The notes under the pieces are model-generated. The model worked only from the letters and a program-made list of their open reading frames with translations. It ran no database searches and was not told the origin of the DNA. A program made the translations under genes and the position numbers. Below, piece by piece: positions 1 through 13,500 of a DNA stretch of 64,000 bases (position 1 is the stretch's first letter; each line of letters starts with the position of its first letter). The stretch is from Apostichopus japonicus (lineage: Eukaryota > Echinodermata > Holothuroidea > Aspidochirotida > Stichopodidae), in the NCBI RefSeq assembly GCF_037975245.1, contig NC_092568.1, positions 23,729,501 through 23,793,500 on the forward strand. The letters run 5' to 3'.

Positions 1-330
1 TGGAATATCTGAAACACTGGTTGTACACTGGTTACTCTATTGCTTACTACCTTCCCACATTGACTGTGCATGTAAGCAGGTGGAACATCTGAAACACCGG
101 TTGTGCCTAGCTATTGCTTACTACCATCCCACGTCCATTCTCTGCATGCGAGCAGACAGAATCTTCAGAACAAATAAATATCGTTATTTAGTTGTCCTTA
201 CAATATCTGAACAAATGAGGTATTTATTGAGTAACTGTTACTACCTTCCCACATCCAATGACTGTGCACATGAGCGGGTGAATCCTGGGAACAAGCCCTG
301 GTCTGTCCGGTCTATTCCTCAATGTACCTT
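1..330. repeat. Degenerate tandem repeat, about 80-bp unit, three copies
   Basis: Related units begin near 1, 81 and 203. Each carries a version of 'ggaacatctgaaacac' followed by 'ttactaccttcccac' and a short segment resembling 'gactgtgcatgtaagc'. The third copy is the most diverged. The block lies downstream (3' side) of the last visible MTA exon, so it is probably intronic or flanking. I see no coding potential: the open frame across it (80-346, plus) is made of repeat sequence. From 331 to 1090 I see only AT-rich DNA, a poly-C run near 440 and no recognisable exon. Confidence 0.65.
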
Positions 331-1090
331 GCCTCTCTCCATCTGAATGAGAAGAAGATGAAACCGGCTTAGGATCTCACACATACCTGTACTCATACCT
401 ATGTGTACTATTTGTTTCCTATACACTGCATCCCTTCCCCCACCCCCCCACCCCCCTCCTACAATGTCTGGTTTGTAAGTGCAATCTTAGGTTTGCAGTA
501 TGATTCTTTTTTGCTTTCTTTCAGTTTTAAGATTCACAATAAATTACAATCATGCTCCTCCTATTTTCTGCCATGTTAATTTTCAACTCAATCAGCTTGC
601 TCTTTTGGTAATATTTTGTGGGGAATATTTTGGTAAATCTTGTTGTAACTAATAAAATCATTTCAAGGGGCCTACACAATTGGGCATGTCGAATTTCATA
701 CTGTTAGTGGATTGTTGTTTTTGCCAACATACGGTGGGATGATTTGTAGGGAGCAGAAGCACAAGCTTATAAATAATGAATAACAAACTCAACGTTTTCT
801 AAATGTGACGAATAAATGACGGACAAAAGGATAAAATGAAACCAAGTAGGAAAGATTTCAACTTTGTGGTTTAAACCTAGCTGTCTCTCTTCTGCTAGTC
901 TTCGTAGTTGTTAATTTTTTCAATGTTTTTGCCCCTGCCTTGTTTCTGTGCACTTCCTTTCACTTCATGTATATATTATTTCTGTACTTACAATTTATGT
1001 TATGTTGAATCTGTTGTGTTTATACGTGAAGTGATAAAACAAAATAAAACGAACTAAAAACGAAACGAGATATACCCAGAAATATCTCAC

Positions 1091-4000
1091 CGAGACGGGT
1101 GGGCATCTTGAGTCCCCCACACTTCTTCCAGTAGATCCAGCATGAAGCACACAGCCTGCATTGCATGTTAGCTGGACCCCAGGAGTACCACTGATATGAT
1201 GAATTGGCTGTAGAATATTAAAAGCCAAAACTGAGTATTTATGCTCTCTGCCAATTCTATCACACCAATATTAACATGTAAGAAACTGATACACCCCAAC
1301 ATGTTGTCGACAGTAATTGAACAGATAGCCATGTGGGTTCCATTTGTGGGAGGATAAATAATAACATTTATGACCAATGTTGATTGTTCCACTTTGGTTT
1401 ATCCTTGATTCCTTTCTCTGTCACTTTCTTTCTCAACAAAGACCAGATGTTTTTTTCCAAGTAGATCCCACTCCATTCTCAGCCAGATGTGGACACTAAG
1501 CAGGCATAAGAGCAAAAAGAAGAGTCTGTCTTCTGGGAACTCGTTGAAAGGAGAGAAACCTTTTTTAGAGCCCAAAGCAAAACCTGAGATGACGGAACGC
1601 CTGTATTCCATATAAACCCAACGGCTAAAGATAATACGATGAGAGTCATTATCCTTACCATGACAGCTTTCACATGCTCTTGTTCCAGGCATGGATACTT
1701 GTCCACCCAATCCCATCCTTCCAATTTGATTGGGATTTGGCTTGTTGCTGAAAAGGATGAAACAGAGCATTTGTTAGCAGATGTCATACAACAGTTGCAC
1801 AAGTCATGCAAGAATTTACACAGTGAGGAAATGGAAGTGTATTGTATTTTTAATATAATATTGTTTTGTAAAGTATTTTACAAAAGTATCAGCCAAGGCA
1901 ACAGCCAAGTAAATGATATTATTTTTTATTTTTTTTATTTAAGACTTGTAAAACATCTATCAGCAGAGGGAGATACCATTCCTTAATACAAATCAACAAC
2001 TTTCACTCATCAGTAATTTATAGTTAGGTTTGAAGGCCAATTAACAAAAAACTTAATTGTAAGCATTGCGACAAAGTTTCAAAGTCTTTAAGGGAATGGC
2101 TATGATCCTTAGGTTGGGTGAATTCAGAAGTGGAAGAAAAAAGAAAAGAAAACATCATGTTGTACATAGATAATAATCTCCAGTTTGAAGGTCAAAAGAA
2201 CAACAGATTCACTTACTAATTTGGAATATAAACTTGTTTAAGTTTGCTGTCTGCTTCTGCGGCCTTGAGTCGTTTCTGCTGGACGTATCTATCGGTCGTC
2301 TTCCACATGTAGTAGTACTCGATCACACTCTTTAGGGATTTCCACGGAAGCTGTGCGGTAGGAAACGAACCAACCAGTGTAATAAAAATGGAAGTACCCC
2401 CTCAATGAAGGTCCCTGCCCATGTAATGTGCAGTATAGTCTACATTTTATAAGAAACTTAACAAATTTGCATGGCAATAAAATTAAAGTACAGATCATAC
2501 AGAAATTCAATGCATGGAATTTCCTATGAGATTGCAGTGAATAGCAGATATGCTACATTGAAAAGCTAAACAGTCAATAATTCCCTTACATAAATTATGT
2601 GAGTCACTTCTTCACCTAAAACTGAAAAATCAGTCATAGTTTTAAATTTTTTTTAAGACAGCTATGAAACTGTTTAGCATTTTACCTAGAAAAGCATTTG
2701 AAGCAGTAATTTGAGAAAAAAACACATCTGTTGCCCTGGAAACAAAGCTTTTCTAGCTCTTCCTTCTGGTGAAACCCATTTCAACTCTGGAGTGCAATTC
2801 AACAAATTTTCTCTGAATATTATCATTCCTGAATTGCTCATGGAAAAATTGACCATTTGAGGAAAATAAATTGTCAAAAAGATTATCATAAAAAAAATAC
2901 ATTGTTATCAACAAATGTTACTTTTTTTTTCTTAGGGTCATGGTCTTTACATGATTCCAGCAAGTACTCACAAAGTCTTGTCTGATGTCGTTGAAGTCCT
3001 TTCCATATTTTTCGAGGGCTTCCTCAAAGAGGTTTGCCTCTGAGGAGGACCATTCTTCCAGCTGGTCCCTGCAGATAACGGGACCACCAGCAGGCACAAG
3101 AGTTGCCACAGCCTTTCCAATCTCATAGTTCTTCTGGTACAGTACGTCCATGGAATGAAACTGCAGTTATTGATGAAACACAAAAAGCCATGAGACATGA
3201 AATGGGATTCAAGATGATTTTGCATTTAGTATATGGATGCTGTAGAGTTAAACAACTTTGACTCACATTCATCAAAATTCAAAAAAAGTTTGCTGCTACG
3301 CTCTCGCTTAAGGCATTTTTTCAATTTTGCTATCCACCTCAATGTCGGGGAATTTATCTGAAATGTCAGAACCTTTAAGAAACTTGTATAAAGGACAATC
3401 ACAACAACAGCAGTAATATTGCGTTATTGTTTCAAGTTATGCAATTGCCAAAAGACAATGGGTTGCTTTATGGGTGGTTTATGGGAACTATGGGGTATGG
3501 GAAATAGTTTATGAGAACTGACTTGTAAGGCTTGACTAATGGCCTGAGGTGACCAGATTATAGGTGAAACAACCAAATGCAAATTCCCAGGGTACCCAAA
3601 ACTTCTTTTTTTTTGAAAACCAAGTCACTCAGACATACCTCCATTACATATTAACCGCTGGTACCGCTCGTACCACCAAATTGGAAAGTCCAGTTTTTGT
3701 CAGTCTTAGGGAGAAAACAAAACAACCTTGCCTTATAATGAAACTTCCACCCCGAGTGGGATGGTTCTTTGACTCACCAAAGTGATATCTCTAGAGGCAG
3801 CTGCAGCGCTCATGTGCAAGCTGGGCTGACGAATAGAACTACTGCAATCCAGTGCTCTACCAAAGGTACCCACAGACCTGGAGTGCATCAAAGAAACAGT
3901 AGTGAGAATGCAAACAGATGTGATATAGCAATGACAGACACTCATTACGTAATATTACCTCTTAAATTATGTCCTTTATTATAAACCATGTTTTGTTCTC

Positions 4001-7000
4001 TTGATATACCTTCATAAACTTATTACAGATAAGTTTAAAGTTCCAACAATAAAAATGGAAGGAAGGAGGTAGGTAGGGAGGGCGGAGAGAAATGGATCTG
4101 AGGGGAGGGATATGGTATCATCCCCTCCCAATATTGATTTCATTATGAGCCCAAAACATTCGTCACTATAAACCGGGAATAATTTATCTGGTATTTATGG
4201 GTATCACTCATGCAAGTGAAAATATGTGCATAAGTTCTTGTCACAAACCACAAAACTGTTATACAAGATGTGAGCAGTCGGTTATTAACTGTATCAAAAA
4301 TCCAACTATAGGAACCTACTCTACTCAGTTAGATGCTGAGCCATCACAGCCAGTTTCCTTTCACACGAACAACTTTGCATTGTTGCTCTCCCCTATTCGT
4401 TATTTTACAGCGATCCGCAACCATACAACACTTCTTCCTATTATGAGACTACTTACTTTGCCTATTAAGTTGCATTTTGACCGTGTACAGAGTCACAATT
4501 ACCTATACTTAATACCATAACACAATGGGCAAAGTGTGTGTAATTCCCTGCACCCTCTGACAATACATCAGTACACATCAGTAACAATACAAGTAACTGG
4601 ATATTACTTAAATAACAAGTACCTTGTCAAGACCAAAAACTGGTCGATTTCCTTCCCGGAAAGAGGGTTCTCTGGAGTCCATATTTTGATTTCCAATCTG
4701 GACGGATCTCTCTCGTCCATTTTTTCAGCTGGTGAAAGAAATTTAAACACCAATTATGCCGTGCAAAGGAAACTGACACTATGGCAAAGAGGGAATGTAA
4801 CTCGACAAGGCACGACAATTTCTTCCATTCAATCCAGGACGAACAGTATCTGTGCCTGGTAGATTTAAATCTCTAAGTTTCATCACCATGTAGAGACTTG
4901 AGAACACATCAAATCGATGGTACATTAGCACCTCAACAGACATTTGAAATCAGCCAAACTTACTGTTAGGGATACTTAGGAGCAACGATACTTTTAGTAC
5001 CTGTCTGCAATCTACATAAAATAAAATTCCCGTCTACCTAGCCGGCCAATTGGTATCGTTTCTTTCTTTGATGTCCCTCCACATTTAATAATTTTCTCGA
5101 CAGACATTCAAAATAGAGAAACTCACTTCCATGTTGTCTGACACTGAACATTAATGTTCATACATTTAATGCGTGACATCATAGGTCAAATTCGATTTTT
5201 GCATCAGAGTCAAGTGACAATTTTTTAATGTCGTAAAGAGCGCCCGTCAAATAATACGACATATCTACCATCTGAGCCAAGGCACCTACAGGTGATAACT
5301 TACGCTCTTCAAATTTGTCTGGAATTTCTGCTTGGTATCTAGGACCAACACGAATTTCACCTTTGTCTGCCAGTAGGGTTTTTTGGTGGGGATCGTACAC
5401 CAAGGAATAAAAGTAAGCATCCTGCATAGAAAGGGAGATTCCATTCTGTAATTACAATGTTCTAGATTAATCGACAGAAAGGTCATTCAGCCAAGATAAC
5501 TATTACCAAATATTGTTACTTCAAAAGGAAATATTGCTAAAGACAGCTGCTGAGTATGTAACTGTAACAACACACACAGGACACAACATCTTGCAAGCAC
5601 CTTCTTTCAAACGTTTTCCTTGGTGACCAATGTTGTAACTTCCCTTGTTTACTCATGACCCATCAATTTCTATGGGCTAAAATCATCTAATTAGCACTTC
5701 CTGGTGATTGGAATTGGTGACTGAAAATTAAGTTACCAACACATACACACATCCATCAAAACTTGATTCAACATTCAACATTGATGAACAATCACCACAT
5801 GACAGGGAAGAAATTTACTGTCAGATTCCACATCGAAACAATGTTTATCACTGAAGTTTCATTTTCCACTTCCTGGATTTGCAACCCACTGTAAATGGCG
5901 TGGAGGGCGTGTGGTCAAGTGGTTAAGGCAGTGGACTTGTGATCTAAGGATTACAGGTTCGAGCCCTGGCCAGATCATTGCGTTGTGTCCTTGGGCAAGG
6001 CGCTTTATCTCCATTGCCTCTCTTCACCCAGGTGTGTAAGTGGGGACCTGCGAGGTAACTTGTAAATATAGTTGCGTGCGCCGGTTTGTGGCTGCACCCT
6101 ATGGGAAGTCCCCCGGGGGACACGTGGTTGTGGTGCACTGTGGTGCCCCAGGAGAGATTGATTGAATTGTGCACACTTTGGTGTGTGGGTGTGACAAGTT
6201 ACCAATGACCAGGGGTTAAGTTGTAAAGTCGTGTGAGGAGGCATTAGCCTCATACAAGACTGTAAACCTTCAACTTCAACTTTTAACTTTAAATGCATAC
6301 TTTTAAGGGACATGATACCGAAGCATTGATAACTTCAGCAATTGGTGGATCTAGTGGATTATATTAGATTCGAGATCGACGAAAGGCTTTCCATGAATCA
6401 AAGAAACAAGCAGTCAGTCATTTGATGCGAGACTTACCTCCTTTGAAAGATACGACAGTAAACTCTCTGTTTCGTTGAGGAGGGTCACCGTGCACTTCCC
6501 CCGGATGTGAGTGGCCGGCAGGGTCTCCAGCTGTCGTGAGAGGAACAGCTCCCGGTGTTTTAATTGGTGGCGCTGTTTCTCTGATAGCTCTTCCAACGCC
6601 TCTTCCTGCTCCTCTTCCAAAGTCACTGAATGATTAAGAATGCAAAAAGAGGGATCAATAGCTTGAACATCAGGTATATCCAAGAGACTGCTCAGAAGAA
6701 GAAAACCCTCTCTGGATCACCAAATGCATTAAAAGTAGCTCTGGTAGTGCTTCAATAATTGACTTGTGAATATGTAATAAACTAGCAGTCCACTCCCTTC
6801 CCCCCCCCCTTCCCCCCTTAACTACAGATATAACCCAAACCTACTTGAGGTGCGCTTTTCAGTTTGAACGTTAAATGGAATCTGTTTTCTCACTGGCAAC
6901 TGACAAAGAGTACAAGCAAGATAAACAGCATAAGAAAACCAATCATCTCCCAAGTAAAGAGTCACATAGCATAGAGTAGCAACTGCACAATCATGAACTG

Positions 7001-10000
7001 CCTATAATTTCACAGTAATCCATCAGCCAACTAAATATTTAACCAACTTTTACACAGTTTGGAAATACTACAACTTACTTGCATGCTTGTCGGCCAACTG
7101 TATCAGAGAGCTAGGAATGTCTCTCCTCCGATAGAAGCAAACCACTTTGGCCTCAACATTACCATTCTGTGTCTGGGGGAGAAAATTTGAAACCAGTCAG
7201 TATTCTGGTGACCAAACATGATTACATGTATGTTTCTAGTATCTTTTCAATACCTTTGACCTCTGACGACCTCAATGACCTTTAACCCCTACAACACTTG
7301 ACAGGATTCTTTCACTTACTAAATTGGATCCATTTTGTGTCCAAGCTCTACTAGTGGATTCACCAATTTTACAGGGTTTTCAGACTTTGACCTTCTGTGA
7401 CCTCAAGTAACCTTTGGCCTCTACAATCAACAAAAGGTTCTTATACTCACCAGGATGGATGAACACACCAAGTATGAACTTCATTCAAGACTTGGTATTG
7501 GCATTATTGTGCTTTCAAGCTTTGACCTCAAATGACCTTTGACATCCAAATGCCACTAAAAAAGAACACTTGTGTTCTTTTATTCACTAAGATGAATCCA
7601 CATACCAAGTACTGTATGAATTTCAACCATAATGTACTGTTTGAGTTATTAAAGCTAAAAGCATTATAACACACATGAGCATCCTCACACACATACACAC
7701 TCACACCTATAGTACACACTATCACCATCACATACTGTAGATTCCTTTGAAATGTCTTTAGCTACAAGCTGACTACATTTCTCCATTTCGAGAAGGAATC
7801 AGGGCTTTGAAACCTTAGTTTCACTCACGATTGTCTTTAATATATCCTGTACACTTCCGTGACAGAAACTTTGCACCACAAGTGAGAATTAAACTCAATT
7901 CAGTCCAGACATAACATTTTACTATATTGTTCCTTTTCGTTGGCTCATCAAAATTTAAAGACGGGGGTTTACTTCCTATACAATTTAACAGACCTATGGA
8001 TGCAATTTGAAAGATTTGCCAATTGTGCTGTTTGCTATATTCAGGCTTCTGAATAATGCAGAAAATTGCCTTGCCTTGGAACAAACTTTGTCTTGATTTA
8101 TGTTCTGAAAGTGTACAGACTAGATAACATGCCTAACCTTGTTTAATTCTTCAATTCTTCTGATCAGGTACGGCTGCGACGAGGATGTTTCAAAGAAGAC
8201 GTAATCTGTGGACAAAATTCAATACAGAAGTGCAGTACTTGGATGCATTTCATTCTAAACATATTTAACTGTTCTACACTTACCAACAGATCCACTCATG
8301 TGCTATGTAATGCACAAACATCCTTTGGGACCTAGAAGCCACCTCCCACCACCACCCCCCCCCCCCCACACCTTACTTTGAGGGCCCATAGGAACTTGCC
8401 TCAACTACCTTTTTTATTAATCTGGCAATGAACATAATGAAGAACCTCTTCCCTTTCAAAAGGGAAAAAATGATAGAAGGCCTTACTGTCTAATATCGTT
8501 AATCACAACCAGTCTACCCTGATTCTTATATAAAGTACTGTGAGTTTGGCTGTGTACTTTGAGTTTTGTAGGCCAGGTTATTTATGTACTGATGCTTGAC
8601 TTGAAAAATAATGACTCTTGAGGTTACAAACAAACACATTTCAATGCAAAACTACAAAACAAAACTCTGAACTAAGTTACAAGTATGTTTTGCATGAAAA
8701 GAAAATAGTTGCCACAACACACACAAAAAAAAACAATTTAAAATTTAAAAAAATGTACAGTGCATAGTCGGTTCGTACATGGTCAAAAGCCTTTTCCCCT
8801 TTTTTGGCACTTTGTAATTCCTACAATGAGGACAATCGCAAATTAAATAGGTGCTTTACGAAAAATTAGCCAAAAAAATATTACATCTTTATGTTTGATT
8901 TGCCTAGCATTTCCTCCTCAATGAATCCATCCCATCAGCAGTTTCCAACAGTCCATAACAAGCAATAAAAATATATACATGTAGTCATAACACTGGACAT
9001 ACGCAAGACAAGTATGATCTTTCTTATGTTATTACAGTACTTGCAATAATGTACTATAAATCAACCTCCCCCCTAATGCTATATCACAATTTTAATATAC
9101 CAGAATATGCCATCACACAGGTACCAATTCCCAGATACATTTAAAAAGGAAATGAACTGTTCAGGGAATACTTTATTCAGTATCGCATCACGAAATGCTA
9201 CGCAAATGGTCAAATCGCTGTTCAAGTCCAAAACTGTATACCAATTCTACGGAGGAACCATGGTTTTTTTTAAAGTGACCAATGTCAGGGCCGTTCAAAC
9301 ACGTTACGCAAAATTTGATTACTAGCATATATAATTAAATCGTTCAATGACTGTTTTCTCTTATCCAGGAACATCATGGTGTACTGACGATATTTAAAAT
9401 TTGGAATCGATATTGAAAAAACTGCAACATTGTTACAACGATACTTGGCAACTGAACACAATTGATGGCTTTACAGCCAATACAAGTAACGTTAAGTTAG
9501 GCAACATTATTGTTCGGCAAAGTACTGAACGGTATAAATCCTCTTAATTGCTTTTAAAAGACATACAAATTTGGATAAATAGACATAATATTGAGCCCAC
9601 AAGACAACCCTTTCCACGAACATTGTCAGACTTCCATCATCTAGGAAGATAGCGGGGTGTTAACAAGTTAACTAGTTGACTAACTTCCACGAGGCCGAGT
9701 CCGGCACCTCGACTATCAGAATTTACAGATTTTGGCAATCAAATACTTTGGGGTAAGTTTAAGAATTTTCAGACAAGGGATGTGTAAGAAGATGAGAGGT
9801 CTCACTTTGAACAAAATGGCCACGTAGGCGTTAACTGGTGCGAATACTTCGTGCAGTTTCTTTGTTGTGCACATTGGGTATCCTACAGTACACGGTGTGT
9901 GTAATACAACAATACAACGAGCTGCGTATATATTAATACACTGTTGCTTTAAAAAATGTTCGTTTCACACACGTGAAAATAACGAAACAACATACCTCCA

Positions 10001-10053
10001 ACGCGATACATATTTGCCGCCATGGATTGGGAAGCTGCCTTGTCGGACTGCAT
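1091..10053 (-). CDS. MTA: Metastasis-associated protein (MTA1/2/3 family), NuRD subunit, 5' eleven coding exons; 3' end outside window
   Basis: Scaffold subunit of the nuclear NuRD deacetylase/remodelling complex; it binds HDAC1/2 through ELM2-SANT. Coding exons, 5' to 3' on the minus strand: 10053-9996, 8205-8138, 7166-7079, 6625-6438, 5421-5304, 4728-4623, 3877-3778, 3160-2972, 2350-2217, 1747-1659, 1207-1091. All have GT/AG borders and compatible phases, giving about 418 residues. The N-terminus reads MAANMYRVG then [20 protein letters not shown] (BAH domain); [20 protein letters not shown] and [13 protein letters not shown] follow. ELM2 includes the [19 protein letters not shown] region, and SANT includes [19 protein letters not shown] and [18 protein letters not shown]. 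The last two exons form the GATA-type zinc finger, CESC then CRLCASC. The start could be 10053 or the in-frame ATG at 10023; the latter matches the vertebrate start. The proline/lysine-rich C-terminus lies to the left of the window. An invertebrate single-copy MTA is likely, so I do not assign a paralogue number. Confidence 0.95.
5905..6292 (+). mobile_element. tRNA-derived SINE in an MTA intron
   Basis: The 5' part looks like a tRNA gene head: a box-A-like 'tggtcaagtgg' at 5912-5922 and box B 'ggttcgagccc' at 5956-5966, the internal RNA polymerase III promoter. It is followed by a non-tRNA body starting 'gcgttgtgtccttgggcaag', a segment type common in marine invertebrate SINEs. The 3' end is a short repeat tail of 'cttcaacttcaactttt' character. 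It lies in the MTA intron between the exons at 6438-6625 and 5304-5421, antisense to the gene. A true tRNA is unlikely because the 3' acceptor strand does not pair and the sequence continues for about 300 bp. The family name is not assigned. Confidence 0.75.
7250..7660. repeat. Three degenerate units of about 130 bp containing 'tgaccttt' motifs
   Basis: Units start near 7257, 7385 and 7521, each opening with 'tttgacct' and a nearby 'gacctcaa-tgacctttg' string, then an 'actaa/accaggatggat' segment. Divergence is high, so this is an old tandem duplication within an MTA intron. The reversed motif (AGGTCA, with a DR1-like arrangement at about 7532-7546) resembles nuclear-receptor half-sites, but the same sequence may simply be part of an old repeat. 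Confidence 0.5.
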
Positions 10054-10591
10054 CTTTTTTTGATGTTTTAAATACACTTCCTTGACCGAAGAAATGAAGA
10101 AAAAGGGGGTAGCCCTACCAGTTGCCGTCGGTCACGCTTCCCCTTCGTTGACCGGTTTCAAATTATTAACAAACGTGCTTACTAACTAAGTGTTAACAGT
10201 TAGCGATAGTGTTAATAGTTGGTGGCGCTCGTCTGAAACAGGAATATATAGCAGCTGAGACTTCTGAGCTGTTAGTATCTTGATGATTAAGTAACACTGA
10301 CACATGACCGGACAAAGTAACAAATGACAGTGCGCCTCCGTAACAAACTTTGGTACTTTCCTTGACCAAACATTGGTGGAAAGAAACAGCGCCGTGACCG
10401 TTTGACTATACAGTTGGGTGGTACATGTCCATGAAGTCGACAAAATATTTACCAGAAATCACTGCACTTGTCTGTGCATTAAATTAATTATTGAGTTTCG
10501 TTATATCTCAAGTCACGGGATCTCAACACACTAGAGGAGCCTCATTTTTCTGCAATTCAAATCGACGACCAACTTATGGTATACTGAAATC
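10054..10591. promoter_or_regulatory. Divergent promoter region between MTA and LAMTOR3
   Basis: The start codons of MTA (minus) and LAMTOR3 (plus) are 538 bp apart with no other gene between, so both promoters must sit here or overlap the first exons. I see no clear TATA box at a fitting distance from either start and no dense CpG island. The annotation follows from gene arrangement; transcription start sites cannot be placed from sequence alone. Confidence 0.6.
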
Positions 10592-13500
10592 ATGGCACAG
10601 GTAATGATTTTCAAACAAGTTTTATACGTTCACTAAGAGTAAGACTCCAAACTATGTTAGTTCTGAATTATGTTCAGGTCATTAGTTCATCCTTTATGAT
10701 CCCATAATACACAGCAGTCATGCAAACTGTGTTACTTGGTCTTTTATTTTTAACATACAAGTTACAGTAGGTGTAAGGCGCTACTCAAAGTAGCCTAGGC
10801 CTATGCACAGAAAAGCTTATAGACCAGTCCAGAACATAGCCTACTTTGTGGAGAAGCCAAAATACCAAAATTGTAAACCTTCCTTCTGTCAATTATGCCA
10901 CAGAGATCGTAGCGGTAGGACTATATGTGAGTTACTTTATCGGTCTAACTTTAGAATCCGTACCATATGAATGGGAAAGCTTACTTCGAATCGGCAGAAT
11001 AACAACTGTATAATCCGGTTAGGATTAGGAGATAGAAGAACGGGAGGTGGAGATAGGGAGTGATTACATGAATGTGGGAGAGAGATAGTAAGCGGGATAT
11101 GGATTAACAGAAATAGTTGAATGGTACGGATTTAAAATTAGTACCACTTTATCTTTATTAGTCTTGTCTGTTACTTTTGTTCTACTCAGCAGAATGTCAA
11201 GAAAGACTTATGGAACTTAATGCAAATGTGAGTACTGTGTTTATTGTGTACTTTGTTCAAGTCTAGTGCCAATCGCTTCACCAACAACATGTTAATCATG
11301 TAGGATTAGGAAGCAAACTAATGTTTCAGTTATAGACAAGCAAATTTCTCCTATACGATACTTATGGATGATATCATGAAAATAAGTTTGGACAGGATAG
11401 AAGGGATAGGCAAGAGGAAACTATGGTGAGAGAAAACAAACTATGTGTCCTTGATCCCTAAGTTGATCCATTTCATGTTTTGCCTTATTAGTTAATTTGG
11501 ATCCCTGTTGTATTCTCAAGTGTCTGCTTCTACAGTTCTACTTAATTTTATTTCAGTATATGGTGTACAGCTAAAAGTCATATCATTTTATGTCAATATT
11601 GGTTTTAAGTCTCAAAATGTATCCCTTTGATCAATCTAATGTTAATGTAGCAACTCTGTGAGTAGAGTAAGTTGTAAACTTGTTGTTTTCATTGATTTTT
11701 TTCCCCTGCACAGGATTGAGGGTTTAGAGGCTGTCATTATTGCAGACAGAGATGGAGTTCCTATAATTAAAGGTTTGTTTAATTCATGGAAATTGTCACT
11801 TCAGAACTTAAGCAAATAATGAACAGATAACTGCTGGGAAGTTTCAAACATACACTTGTACAGCAATGAAATTATTGACTGGAACTGGATTCAAGTCAGT
11901 GATCCTAATATTACATGTCCTGTGCTCTAGCAACTGAGCTATTCACTACTCAGCTAACCTTTTTCAGTCTTTTTCTTTCCAGTTTCTTCTGAAGTAGTTC
12001 CTGATGCCTCTACCAGACCGGCTTTCCTTGCCACTTTTGCCACTGCAGCTGGTCAAGCTAGTAAACTTGGCCTCTCAAAGAATAAAAGCATTATCTGTTC
12101 TTTCCACTCCTATCAGGTACGTTTGTCTTTCCAGAAAATTTAATACCTAACATTTTCTCGTAGAGATATTTCTTCTTTTGGAGAAAGCGAGCAAGCAGGA
12201 GGGAGGATATTTATTGTGAAAAGTTAGGTTTTGATTTGTGATAGTCCATTAAATAGGTATTTTGGGGGAAAAATTTATTCATGTCTTTGGAGAACACAAG
12301 CTATTGTCAATTATGTAATTTCTTGGCTAAAGCCCAACTGTTATTGAGTTATAATTTTTTTATGAATTCTAAAAACTAGACCAGAAACTGACCCCCAACT
12401 CCATAAGTCTCTGAATACATTGTCATTCTCTATGATCTTGTAATAGAGTTCTGTCGGGATTCTTAAATCGGTCTATAAGTAGCAGTTGTTCTGCTATGCC
12501 ATAATCACAACCATTACTATACACCTAAGTACCTTAAAAATGTTCAAAACATTGTGCTTTGCATTCTGTATAAAATGAGTTGATATTTATTAGGGTTTGG
12601 CATGTGCATCACCCTTTTATCCCAAAAGTAGCTTTTTGACTTGAGTTTGAGATTGAGATTTTTATCTTCTTTGTGCCATTTGACACCAAAATCTGGTGAC
12701 TATGTACAGTATAGTATGTACAGTAGTTGTCAAGTCAAGTTATATTTCAAAAAATGAGATATAACAGTCAACAATTTTTGAAAATTTTCATTCTGTATTT
12801 CCATAAAATCAGTACTAATTCGTAGAGTGTCTGAGTGTTGAAATGTCTCGAAGGAAATGGATTTATTAATTACTTGCCTATAAGATTCCTTTGGTCAAGA
12901 AAAAAAGACCTGAAGGTTCTTAGTTTACTTAATTGTTATCTCAATTTCATTACAGTGTTTAGGTTTAGTAAAATTGCAGAACAAATGCCAACAGCTACTT
13001 CAACATTTTTGGTTTTTGATTTTTGGACCATTTGTTTACCACGCACATCAATAATACATCTCAGTGTGTTTACAGAACTTCATTTTCTTTGGGTGTTGCT
13101 TTTTGTTTCAACAGGTCGTTCATTTTAACAAATCACCAGTCTACATTAGCCTAGTAGCAACTCGAGATGCCAATACAGGTAGGTCTTATCAGTTATCCTT
13201 ATTTCTTGCTCATTATTCCAAAGTTATCAGACATTTGCCATCCAGTTGTTAGTATGATCATAATAATATTGTGGTGTAGGATTGTTGATGCCAGGGTAAT
13301 TAATAAGTCAGTAGTAAAAAACAACCATGCACAAAATCTTTGGCAGTGAAATTGTCCATTTTTAGTTGTTGTTGATAGGTTTAGGTAATGGTGAGAAACA
13401 GAAGTAGAAAACTGGTATGACATAATGTATTTTCAAGAATATTTTTGGTTAATTTTATATCGAAAATTTTTAATAGATGTGTGAAGTGAAAGTGGATCTT

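Noticed and set aside
995-1810. Several overlapping minus-strand frames of 70-120 residues
   Set aside because: They are extensions of or shadows around the real MTA exons at 1091-1207 and 1659-1747; only the spliced frame matches the family.
5905-5985. A true tRNA gene at the SINE head
   Set aside because: Box A and box B are present, but the sequence does not close into an acceptor stem and continues into a SINE body and tail.
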